Positions 1-5,468 of a stretch of DNA of 5,468 nt are shown here, piece after piece (within the stretch, counting starts at the first letter, position 1; each line of letters starts with the position of its first letter). This DNA comes from Actinomycetes bacterium. GTDB lineage: Bacteria; Actinomycetota; Acidimicrobiia; Acidimicrobiales; SZUA-35. The stretch is from assembly GCA_024227975.1 (NCBI GenBank), contig JAAETV010000453.1:1-5468 (forward strand), given 5' to 3'. Below the pieces are notes generated by a model that saw nothing but the letters and a program-made list of their open reading frames with translations, searched no databases and had not been told where the DNA came from. A program made the translations under genes and the position numbers.

Positions 1-1170
1 CCCCTCGACATCGAGTGGGAAACCGATGTGGTGCTGAAGCCGACCCCCAAGGTGAGCCCCATCCCTCAGGCCATCAGCCCCGATCCCGACGCTCTCGATG
101 TGGCCGTCGGCATCCTGGCCACCGCCACCAGACCAATCGTGTTGGCCGGACGGGGAGCCGTTCTCTCCGGCGCCCATGATGCCCTCATCGCCCTGGCCCA
201 CCGGCTCGGGGCTCCGACGACAACCACCCTTCTGGGCAGCGGCTATCTGGTCGATGACGACTGCAACCTCGGCTACTGCGGCACCCTGTCCAGCCCGGTC
301 GGAGCGGAGGCCATCGCCAGCGCCGACTGTGTCATCAGCTTCGGGGCCAGCCTCAACCGGTTCACGACAGATGAGGGCCGCTTCTTCCATGACAAGCAGA
401 TCATCCAGTGCGATCTCGACCCATCACGCATCGGGTCGACAGTGCCGATCGCAGCCGGCGTAGTCGGGGACGCGACGAAGGTGGCCGAAACCATCGTGGC
501 CTGGCTCGATGAGGCTGGCCATACTCCGGGCGGTTTCCGTTCCCCCGAACTGGCCAACCGGTTGGCCGAGTTCGATCCCTACGCAACCTTCACCGATCTC
601 AGCCGCCAGGGAGCGGTTGACCCTAGGACGTTCACCCTCCGCCTCGACGAAATCCTGCCCGACGATCGAACCGTCGTCGTCGATGCTGGCCGCTTCATGC
701 TCCAGGCCCTGACCCTGCCCGTTCCCGATCCCCTCTCGCTGATCACCAGCCATGGCTTCGGGGCCATCGGACTGGGGATGAGCAACGCCATCGGGGCCGC
801 GATCGCCCGTCCGAGCTGCCCGACCGTGCTGATGGCTGGTGACGGCGGGTTCATGATGGGCGGACTGACCGAGTTTCACACGGCCGTCGAGCACAACCTC
901 GACCTGATCGTGGTCGTCTACAACGACGGTAGCTACGGGGCCGAGCACATCCAGCTCTACCGCAAGAACATGGACACCAAGGCGTCACTCCACCACTGGC
1001 CCGATCTTCCCGCCGTCATGAGCTCACTAGGAGCGAGGTCGGTACAGGTAGCCAGCCTCGATCAGCTAGACCTGGTGGCTGAGGCCGTCGAGGCCCGTGA
1101 ACCTGGTCAGCCGATCTTCATCGAGGTCGTACTCGACCCCGACATGGTCAGTGCCATCATGGACCCGTAG
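1..1170 (+). CDS. Thiamine pyrophosphate-dependent enzyme, acetolactate synthase-like, 5'-partial
   Basis: The frame is open from the first base and ends at TAG 1168-1170, giving 389 residues of a protein whose family is usually about 550. The N-terminal pyrimidine-binding domain, with its catalytic glutamate, must lie left of the window; the GTG at 28 is internal, since coding similarity continues before it. Numbering from the window edge, the central domain spans roughly residues 30-165 and includes GRGA (50-53) and a DLDPSRIG segment. The C-terminal TPP-binding domain spans roughly 200-385. It carries the family signature GDG (280-282), 25 intervening residues, then ND (308-309), which binds Mg2+ and the diphosphate of TPP; GFGAIGLG precedes it. 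Family members decarboxylate or ligate 2-oxo acids (acetolactate synthase, benzoylformate decarboxylase, oxalyl-CoA decarboxylase and others). The substrate cannot be read here because the N-terminal domain is missing. The gene converges on the acyltransferase and overlaps its end by 14 bases. Confidence 0.93.
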   Translation, partial: PLDIEWETDVVLKPTPKVSPIPQAISPDPDALDVAVGILATATRPIVLAGRGAVLSGAHDALIALAHRLGAPTTTTLLGSGYLVDDDCNLGYCGTLSSPVGAEAIASADCVISFGASLNRFTTDEGRFFHDKQIIQCDLDPSRIGSTVPIAAGVVGDATKVAETIVAWLDEAGHTPGGFRSPELANRLAEFDPYATFTDLSRQGAVDPRTFTLRLDEILPDDRTVVVDAGRFMLQALTLPVPDPLSLITSHGFGAIGLGMSNAIGAAIARPSCPTVLMAGDGGFMMGGLTEFHTAVEHNLDLIVVVYNDGSYGAEHIQLYRKNMDTKASLHHWPDLPAVMSSLGARSVQVASLDQLDLVAEAVEAREPGQPIFIEVVLDPDMVSAIMDP

Positions 1171-2377
1171 TCGAAACCTGATCCGACTTGGGTCCTTGCC
1201 CTACCCTGAGGTCCAGGTCCTCTGTCAGATCCACCTCAACTGTCACCGGCGTGTCGGCCGCGGCCGAGGTCGAAGCGGAATCTGGGCTCGAGATCGACGA
1301 GGCCTTCTTGCGGGCCAGGGCAGGGCGCTCGATGAGACGCCATGAGATCTGACCAGCCACACCTGCACCCACGATCACCAGTCCGGCACCGAGCCAGCCG
1401 GTGGCCACCTCCCAGTGGACCAGGGCATTGAGGATTACCAGGTGCCAGACGTAGACGCCGTAGGAGATGTCGTCGGGAGGATGGAGGCGGCGCACCAGGG
1501 GGGCAGCACTGAAGGCGAGGGCAAAGGCAGGGGCCAGCAACACCAGATTGGCCAGACCGAGCACAGCCAGGGGCACCTCGGCTCCTGAGCCCTGACCGGC
1601 CTCGAAGGCGAGCCAGACTGCGCCTCGCACGGCGAGGAATAGGACCAGCCAGCGGCCGGCCCGCCCGACCAGGAGTCGTTTGACGGTTGCTTCATGGCGA
1701 TAGAGGAGGACTCCCGCGATGAACAACCAGATGAAGGGGGCCGGCGAGTTGACTACCAGCCGCCCCAGCAGGGGGAAGGTGCTGTCGTCGACGGTGGGGT
1801 CGCCCCACTGGGAGTAGAGGACATAGGACACCACCGCCGCCGTTATCAGGCCAACGTCGAGCCGACGGGCCGAACCCAAGAGACGTCTTCCTCCCAATAG
1901 GAGGAAGGGCAGCGCCAGGTAGAACCCGATCTCAACCCGGATCGTCCACAGGGCTGGGTTCGGAGTATTGGGACTACCAAGGCCATAGTCGCTGATGGGG
2001 AAGGGGGCCCAGAATTGGCCGACCGTCAGCTGAGCTACCACGAAGGCCACCAGACGTCCCGGTGAGAGGTCGAACAGCAGGCCGGCAGCGGCCAACAACA
2101 CGAGGGTGCCGATGATGCAACCCCAGAGGCCGGGGAAAATCCGCAGGGCCCGGTTTCGGGCGTAGTTGCGGAGGTCGGGATTCCTGGTCAGTGATCGAGC
2201 CAGGAGGTACCCGCTGATCCCGAAGAACACCGGTACGCCAGGGAACCAGCGAATGACGGTATAGAGCTGTTCGAGGCCGACCGGGAGATCAACTCCCATG
2301 AAGTCGACGGCGTGCCCGATAACCACCTGGAAGGCGGCCATGAGCCGCAAGAGGTCAAAGTTGTTCTTGGGCCGCAC
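1157..2377 (-). CDS. Acyltransferase family 3 integral membrane protein (OafA/YrhL-like)
   Basis: This 406-residue membrane protein probably transfers acyl groups, often acetyl, to a surface polysaccharide, lipid or other extracytoplasmic acceptor. Visible family marks are the R-x10-H motif (R11, H22) in the first membrane segment, FFGISGYLL (51-59), RNRALRIFPGLW (74-85), a WTIRVEIGFY segment with E149 (144-153), and ISYGVYVWH (304-312). About ten or eleven hydrophobic segments lie between residues 9 and 345, matching the AT3 fold. After ERP (350-352) comes a hydrophilic tail of about 50 residues rich in Ser, Ala and Asp, with no recognised domain. I chose GTG at 2377 because the family homology starts a few residues later (NNFDLLRL). 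The frame stays open to 2728, but that extension is the shadow of the CoA-transferase gene. The ribosome site is weak: AGG about 10 bases upstream. The start lies 82 bases after the CoA-transferase stop, so co-transcription is possible. The acceptor is unknown. Confidence 0.9.
   Translation of the reverse strand: MRPKNNFDLLRLMAAFQVVIGHAVDFMGVDLPVGLEQLYTVIRWFPGVPVFFGISGYLLARSLTRNPDLRNYARNRALRIFPGLWGCIIGTLVLLAAAGLLFDLSPGRLVAFVVAQLTVGQFWAPFPISDYGLGSPNTPNPALWTIRVEIGFYLALPFLLLGGRRLLGSARRLDVGLITAAVVSYVLYSQWGDPTVDDSTFPLLGRLVVNSPAPFIWLFIAGVLLYRHEATVKRLLVGRAGRWLVLFLAVRGAVWLAFEAGQGSGAEVPLAVLGLANLVLLAPAFALAFSAAPLVRRLHPPDDISYGVYVWHLVILNALVHWEVATGWLGAGLVIVGAGVAGQISWRLIERPALARKKASSISSPDSASTSAAADTPVTVEVDLTEDLDLRVGQGPKSDQVSTTGP
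1161..1195. terminator. Stem-loop at the convergent gene ends, possible bidirectional terminator
   Basis: GGACCC (1161-1166) pairs with GGGTCC (1190-1195), and AGTCG (1169-1173) pairs with CGACT (1184-1188), with a small internal bulge between them and a loop of ten bases (1174-1183). The stem takes in the TAG stop of the TPP enzyme and lies just inside the coding end of the acyltransferase. No run of T follows on either strand, so this is not a classical intrinsic terminator; U-tract-free hairpins are proposed as terminators in some actinobacteria. The placement supports a role, but the function is inferred. Confidence 0.4.
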
Positions 2378-2396
2378 CAGACAGGAACCTAACGCC

Positions 2397-2402
2397 TCTA
2401 TA
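2397..2402 (-). promoter_or_regulatory. Weak candidate -10 element for the acyltransferase gene
   Basis: On the minus strand TATAGA sits 19 bases before the GTG at 2377, in the 82-base gap between the CoA-transferase and the acyltransferase. No good -35 hexamer lies 16 to 18 bases upstream of it. If active, it would give a very short leader and let the acyltransferase be expressed separately from the CoA-transferase despite the hairpin between them. This rests on six bases only. Confidence 0.2.
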
Positions 2403-2441
2403 GCGCCGCTCCAACAGCTGTCTTGGTGGAGTGAGGCTCGG

Positions 2442-2469
2442 ATCAGCCTGACCAGCTGGTCAGGCTGAT
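2442..2469. terminator. Perfect 28-bp palindrome over the CoA-transferase stop codon, possible terminator or attenuator
   Basis: The arm ATCAGCCTGACC (2442-2453) and its exact complement GGTCAGGCTGAT (2458-2469) flank a self-complementary AGCT centre, so all 28 bases are palindromic. On the minus-strand RNA it would form a 12-bp hairpin with a four-base loop, starting within the last sense codons (Ser, Ala, TGA at 2460-2462) of the CoA-transferase and ending 64 bases before the acyltransferase GTG. No U run follows. It could end or attenuate transcription between the two genes, protect the upstream mRNA's 3' end, or bind a dimeric regulator. The palindrome is certain; the role is inferred. 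Confidence 0.5.
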
Positions 2470-4838
2470 GGGTCGGTCCGCAGGATTCCCGCCTCGACCA
2501 GGTCCTGGTAACGCTGGGAGCTGATCCCGGCCAGTTCGGTAGCGACATAATGGTTGTGCTCCCCCATGGTGGGAGCGGGGAGCCGCATGGTGGCCGGCGT
2601 AGCCGACAACCGGACCGGGAACCGGGGCCACGGGTGGGTCCCGGCATCGGGATGATCGAGCTCGACGAAGAACTCGACCGCGTCCAGCTGGGGATCAGCC
2701 ATGACCTCATCGGCCCCCAGACAGGCACCGGCCGGCACCCCGACGGCTTGGAGCTGGCGCATCAACTCGATGTCATCGGCCTCGGCGGTCAGGGCTGAGA
2801 TCCACTCGTCGAGCTCATCGTGACGCTCCCAGCGGGACCTCGAATCGAGGCCAGCCGCATCATCCCATCCAGCAAAGGCACAGAGGGCTCGCCATCCGTC
2901 GTCGTCGATGATGGAGATGGCGATCCAGCGATCAAGGCCGGCACAAGGGTAGACGCCTTGGGGAGCCCGACCCGGGCGCCGATTGCCCCAACGTTGGGGA
3001 TTGCCGTTGGTCTGGGCCGCCACCACATGCTGACCGATCATGTTGATGGCCGACTCGACTTGGGCCACCTCGACCGTCTGGCCACCCAGATCGGGCTCGA
3101 CGAACCGGTCGAGCAGGCCGATCAGGGCTCCGGCGGCCCCATGGAGGCCGCCAATGGGATCGGGCCAGGCGATCCCACACTTCCAAGGGTCTTCACCCCG
3201 ATAGCCGGTGAGAGCGGTATGGCCGACATGACCGTCGAGGGTGGGGCCGTAGGCAACCCAGTCAGTGTTGGGCCCCGACCGGCCATAGCCGGGCATGGTG
3301 ACGTAGACGAGGTCAGGGTTGAGCTGGTGGATGGTGTCGGCGTCGAACCCGAAGCTGGGCATCACCCGAGGGGAGTAGTTCTCGACCAGCACATCAGCTC
3401 TGGGTACGAGGGATGCGAACAGGTCACGGCCCTGCTCCTTGTCGAGCTCGATGACAGCCGACGCCTTGTTGATGGCGTACTTGTTGTGGAACCCGCTCCG
3501 GTTCCAGGGACGCTCGCCGGCCTCGTTGTCGGGGAAGAAGCGGGTGGCATCGACAAAGGTCTGAGGTACCTCTCGACCGGTGCGAGTCCAGGGGACCTCG
3601 GTCATGACGACCTCGGCCCCGAGGTCAGCCAGGATCCTGGCGGCCAGGGGGCCGGCCCACACCCTGGTCATGTCGATCACCCTCAGTCCGGTGAGCGGAC
3701 CATCGGCCAGGTGGGGGCCATTACCACCAGACCCAGCGGCGGATGAGAGGACGGGGAGAGCCCCGGTTCTGGGCTTGGGGGCCGGGGACCAGGCGTGGTC
3801 ACTCATCCGGAATGGTGGGCCAGGGAGCTGGACACCAAGGGTCTCGTCGAAGTGCCAGAATCGACGGGCTCGGAGGTGCTCGTCGGCCGGGAGAGCATCG
3901 ACGTCGGTGATGGGAGCGCAGGGAAGGCGTAGGGCCTGGAACAGCTCCACGGTCTCATCCCGCCCCTGGGCCCGCAGATAGGGCACCAGCTCGCGGTTCA
4001 GCAGCTCGATGTCCGTCATCAGGTGGACGACAGATTCAACATCGTCACGTTCCAACATGGCGACCAGTCCCGTGACTTCGAGCATCCGCTCGACCTGGTC
4101 CTCCTGGGAGAGGGCAAGACCGATCCAGCCATCGGCACAGGCATAGGCGCCAATGGCCGAACCAGGTCCGGCGTAGCGGTTCCCGTGGCGCTGGAGGACG
4201 GCGCCAGCGTGGGTATAGCGCAATAGGGTGAACTGGTGGAGGGCGGCCAACACCTCCTGGTGAGAGGTCTCGACCAACTGGCCTCGTCCCGTCCGGACCA
4301 GGGAGATGAGGGCGGCAACAGCTCCGACAAAAGCGGCAACCCCGACAGCATGACAGACGATGTCTGGCACCCCCTGGAGGGGTTCACGATCGGGGTCGCC
4401 ACTGAGGCGGAGGTGGCCCCCAATGGCGGCGTCGACAAGGTCGGTGGCCTTCCAGTGAGCGTAGGGTCCAGTGGTGGCGAAGGGTGAGATCCGCACCACG
4501 ATCTGGGTCGCTCCGGCGGGCTCGACGAGGTGGGCGATCGGGTCAGGTGAGCTCGACTGGATGATGACATCGGCCCGGGCCAGCAGGTCACGGGCTGCCT
4601 CCGAGCCATGGGGTGTGCTCAGGTGGTGCTTGGACGTGCGGTAGAAGTCTGAGCCAGACCCTGTCGGCCCTCCCTCGCGCCCGGGGCCAGCGGTGACCAC
4701 TCGGGCCCCATAGTCGGCGAACAGTTTGGCGCAGTAGGCACCGGCGGCGGAGGGGGGCCCGACGCTCGGGCCATCGTCGCCAACCTCGGCCACCAAGAGC
4801 CGACCGAACGATCGAGCCCCTTCGGTACTCGTCACCAC
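2460..4838 (-). CDS. Tandem-domain class III (CaiB/BaiF) CoA-transferase
   Basis: This cytoplasmic enzyme of 792 residues, about twice the usual 400, contains two family III CoA-transferase units in one chain. Such enzymes move CoA between carboxylic acids through an aspartyl-CoA thioester. Unit 1 covers roughly residues 12-355; its start is diverged, but AAGAYCAKLFADYGARVV aligns with the usual opening, followed by RISPFATTGPYA (116-127). Unit 2 covers roughly 380-790 and is canonical: GLRVIDMTRVWAGPLAARIL (384-403), VLVENYSPRV (483-492), VTMPGYGRSGP (513-523). The catalytic aspartate appears to be D159 in unit 1 (GVPDIV) and D560 in unit 2 (WPDPIGGLHG). A Pro/Gly/Ser-rich linker (about 351-380) separates them. 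Start GTG 4838 is followed at once by GTG 4835, and both have plausible ribosome sites. Substrate is unknown; bile-acid, steroid, carnitine, oxalate-type acids or DMSP (DddD is also a two-unit member) are all possible. The gene is divergent from the cysQ-like gene and 82 bases upstream of the acyltransferase. Confidence 0.93.
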   Translation of the reverse strand: MVTSTEGARSFGRLLVAEVGDDGPSVGPPSAAGAYCAKLFADYGARVVTAGPGREGGPTGSGSDFYRTSKHHLSTPHGSEAARDLLARADVIIQSSSPDPIAHLVEPAGATQIVVRISPFATTGPYAHWKATDLVDAAIGGHLRLSGDPDREPLQGVPDIVCHAVGVAAFVGAVAALISLVRTGRGQLVETSHQEVLAALHQFTLLRYTHAGAVLQRHGNRYAGPGSAIGAYACADGWIGLALSQEDQVERMLEVTGLVAMLERDDVESVVHLMTDIELLNRELVPYLRAQGRDETVELFQALRLPCAPITDVDALPADEHLRARRFWHFDETLGVQLPGPPFRMSDHAWSPAPKPRTGALPVLSSAAGSGGNGPHLADGPLTGLRVIDMTRVWAGPLAARILADLGAEVVMTEVPWTRTGREVPQTFVDATRFFPDNEAGERPWNRSGFHNKYAINKASAVIELDKEQGRDLFASLVPRADVLVENYSPRVMPSFGFDADTIHQLNPDLVYVTMPGYGRSGPNTDWVAYGPTLDGHVGHTALTGYRGEDPWKCGIAWPDPIGGLHGAAGALIGLLDRFVEPDLGGQTVEVAQVESAINMIGQHVVAAQTNGNPQRWGNRRPGRAPQGVYPCAGLDRWIAISIIDDDGWRALCAFAGWDDAAGLDSRSRWERHDELDEWISALTAEADDIELMRQLQAVGVPAGACLGADEVMADPQLDAVEFFVELDHPDAGTHPWPRFPVRLSATPATMRLPAPTMGEHNHYVATELAGISSQRYQDLVEAGILRTDPSA

Positions 4839-4847
4839 TCCTCTGAG

Positions 4848-4857
4848 CCCCCTTCTT
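4848..4857 (-). promoter_or_regulatory. Ribosome binding site for the CoA-transferase
   Basis: The minus strand reads AAGAAGGGGG, ending nine bases before the GTG at 4838. A second purine run, AGAGGA (4839-4844), abuts that GTG and lies three bases before the next in-frame GTG at 4835. The first site favours 4838 and the second could serve 4835; the difference is one residue. Confidence 0.55.
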
Positions 4858-4868
4858 CGGACAGGCCG

Positions 4869-4882
4869 GAGAACCGGTTCTC
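4869..4882. promoter_or_regulatory. Perfect 14-bp palindrome in the divergent intergenic region, candidate operator
   Basis: GAGAACC (4869-4875) is followed directly by its complement GGTTCTC (4876-4882). It lies between the divergent CoA-transferase and cysQ-like genes, 31 bases before the CoA-transferase start. This size and symmetry fit the operator of a dimeric helix-turn-helix repressor such as a TetR-type protein, but no regulator gene is in the window. If the TAATCT on the minus strand (4897-4902) is a -10 element, the palindrome would sit just downstream of the start of transcription, where binding would block the CoA-transferase. Confidence 0.45.
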
Positions 4883-4896
4883 AGCCACTGGGCGCC

Positions 4897-4902
4897 AGAT
4901 TA
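4897..4902 (-). promoter_or_regulatory. Candidate -10 element for the CoA-transferase
   Basis: The minus strand has TAATCT, matching the TAnnnT pattern of actinobacterial -10 elements, about 58 bases before the GTG at 4838 and with the 14-bp palindrome between. The hexamer 17 bases upstream is a poor match to TTGACA, so this is a weak prediction based on position and one hexamer. Confidence 0.25.
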
Positions 4903-4919
4903 CGGTAGCTAGCCCTGAA

Positions 4920-5468
4920 CTGGATAGTCTCAGGGGCACGACCCAGGGGCCACACGACGATCATGACGACGACCACCGCCTGGCCTCTTCATTGGCCGCG
5001 GCTGCCGGTCAAGCGCTTCTCGAACTTCGGGAGCGGCATCTACCCGACGCTTTCAACCCTTGGCTATTGCGGGATCAGGGCGACCAGTTGGCCCATGATC
5101 TTCTGGTCGAGCGGCTGGCCCGGCACCGGCCGACCGACATCGTGTTCTCCGAGGAGGGGACTGAGGATCGCCGCCGGCTGGGAGCCGACCGGACATGGAT
5201 CATCGACCCCTTGGACGGGACCCATGATTTCCCCTTCCGGGATTCGTTCGAGTGGGCCGTTCATGTGGCTCTGGTCGAGGAGGATCGGGCCACAGCCGCC
5301 GCCGTCTCGGTCCCAGGTCTCGACAAGATCTTCGCCACCGATGACGTCACCCTGGCCGAACCCCACGACCGTGATCATCCTCTGATCGTATGTGGACGCT
5401 CGAATGTCTACTTCGCCTCCGAAGTCGCCGAGGCTGTCGGTGGGCAAGTCACGGCCTGCGGATCATCG
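4920..5468 (+). CDS. cysQ: CysQ-like 3'(2'),5'-bisphosphate nucleotidase / inositol monophosphatase family, 3'-partial
   Basis: The frame is open to the right edge, which cuts the protein at about two thirds of the usual 250-270 residues. Homology to actinobacterial CysQ is visible from about 4974: a helix with LASSLAAAAGQALLELRE, then RDQGDQLAHDLL, a SEEG motif, and WIIDPLDGTHDF (5196-5231), the metal-binding core of the inositol monophosphatase superfamily with Asp codons at 5205 and 5214. It continues through EWAVHVALVEE and stops at the CGSS that leads into the family's GS-x-G-x-K region. The second metal motif (W-D/E-x-A) lies outside. CysQ removes the 3' phosphate from 3'-phosphoadenosine 5'-phosphate, recycling a product of sulfate assimilation; related members hydrolyse inositol or fructose phosphates, so the substrate is inferred. 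The start is uncertain. No ATG or GTG lies in this frame between 4839 and 4980; CTG 4920 is used here provisionally, TTG 4992 would clip the first helix, and the attractive ATG at 4963 is in another frame. Confidence 0.82.
   Translation, partial: MDSLRGTTQGPHDDHDDDHRLASSLAAAAGQALLELRERHLPDAFNPWLLRDQGDQLAHDLLVERLARHRPTDIVFSEEGTEDRRRLGADRTWIIDPLDGTHDFPFRDSFEWAVHVALVEEDRATAAAVSVPGLDKIFATDDVTLAEPHDRDHPLIVCGRSNVYFASEVAEAVGGQVTACGSS
4925..4930 (+). promoter_or_regulatory. Candidate -10 element for the cysQ-like gene
   Basis: TAGTCT fits the TAnnnT pattern and lies in the divergent gap on the plus strand. The only -35-like sequence, TTACGG at 4900-4905, has a 19-base spacer, which is long. If this promoter is real, transcription would begin near 4937, which would rule out the CTG at 4920 as the start codon and place the first possible ATG at 4963. 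Confidence 0.2.

Noticed and set aside
28..30. GTG as the start codon of the TPP enzyme
   Set aside because: The frame is open to the window edge with protein-like sequence before it, and a start here would leave out the essential N-terminal domain; the gene begins outside the window.
424..948. 174-residue minus-strand frame
   Set aside because: It is antisense to the TPP-binding domain, and its composition mirrors that gene.
1255..1266. CGGCCG direct repeat forming a 12-bp palindrome
   Set aside because: It encodes a run of alanines in the acyltransferase tail and is explained by GC-rich codon choice. It has no T run or gene boundary nearby to suggest a terminator.
2378..2728. N-terminal extension of the acyltransferase frame by 117 residues
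   Set aside because: Most of the extension overlaps the CoA-transferase in another frame, is Arg/Ser/Pro-rich and lacks homology, and the acyltransferase family starts at about residue 5 from GTG 2377.
2820..3746. 308-residue open frame on the plus strand
   Set aside because: It lies entirely antisense to the CoA-transferase, whose motifs are unmistakable. The translation is a Gly/Val/Asp-rich mirror of that gene with no recognisable domain, as expected for shadows in high-GC DNA.
4019..4609. 196-residue minus-strand frame
   Set aside because: It is the same strand but a different frame from the CoA-transferase, with Ser/Pro/Arg-rich composition typical of an out-of-frame reading.
4963..5385. 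140-residue frame starting at ATG 4963 on the plus strand
   Set aside because: Its translation has no family features, while the CysQ frame over the same bases has clear motifs. Only the ATG itself is kept as a possible start if a one-base error exists.
5064..5447. 127-residue minus-strand frame
   Set aside because: It is antisense to the CysQ-like gene and carries no recognisable motif.

Overview
The window looks like ordinary chromosomal DNA from a high-GC bacterium, most likely an actinobacterium. The base composition is GC-rich, GTG start codons are used, and the partial gene at the right end resembles the actinobacterial (mycobacterial-type) CysQ phosphatase. I cannot fix the lineage more closely; an uncultured marine or soil actinobacterium such as an acidimicrobial one is a guess. 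I see no mobile element, phage gene, CRISPR array, tRNA, rRNA or insertion sequence.

Layout from left to right: (1) the C-terminal two thirds of a thiamine-pyrophosphate enzyme of the acetolactate synthase / benzoylformate decarboxylase superfamily, plus strand, cut by the left edge and ending at 1170. (2) A membrane acyltransferase-3 family protein on the minus strand (2377 to 1157), overlapping the end of gene 1 tail-to-tail by 14 bases. (3) A 792-residue tandem-domain class III (CaiB/BaiF) CoA-transferase on the minus strand (4838 to 2460), 82 bases upstream of the acyltransferase and possibly co-transcribed with it. (4) A divergent control region of about 80 to 120 bases with a perfect 14-bp palindrome. 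(5) The 5' part of a CysQ-like inositol-monophosphatase-family gene on the plus strand, running off the right edge and lacking an obvious canonical start codon.

The genes do not form one evident pathway. The CoA-transferase and the TPP enzyme are both compatible with organic acid or CoA-thioester catabolism (oxalate degradation is the classic pairing of these two superfamilies), but they are convergent and separated by a surface-modification type acyltransferase, so a functional link is only a hypothesis. Both ends of the acyltransferase gene carry stem-loop sequences that overlap or abut stop codons, which suggests compact transcription boundaries. I did not find a clear undescribed system; the points most worth checking are the two-domain CoA-transferase with both catalytic aspartates kept, the 28-bp perfect palindrome at its stop codon, and the missing start of the cysQ-like gene.
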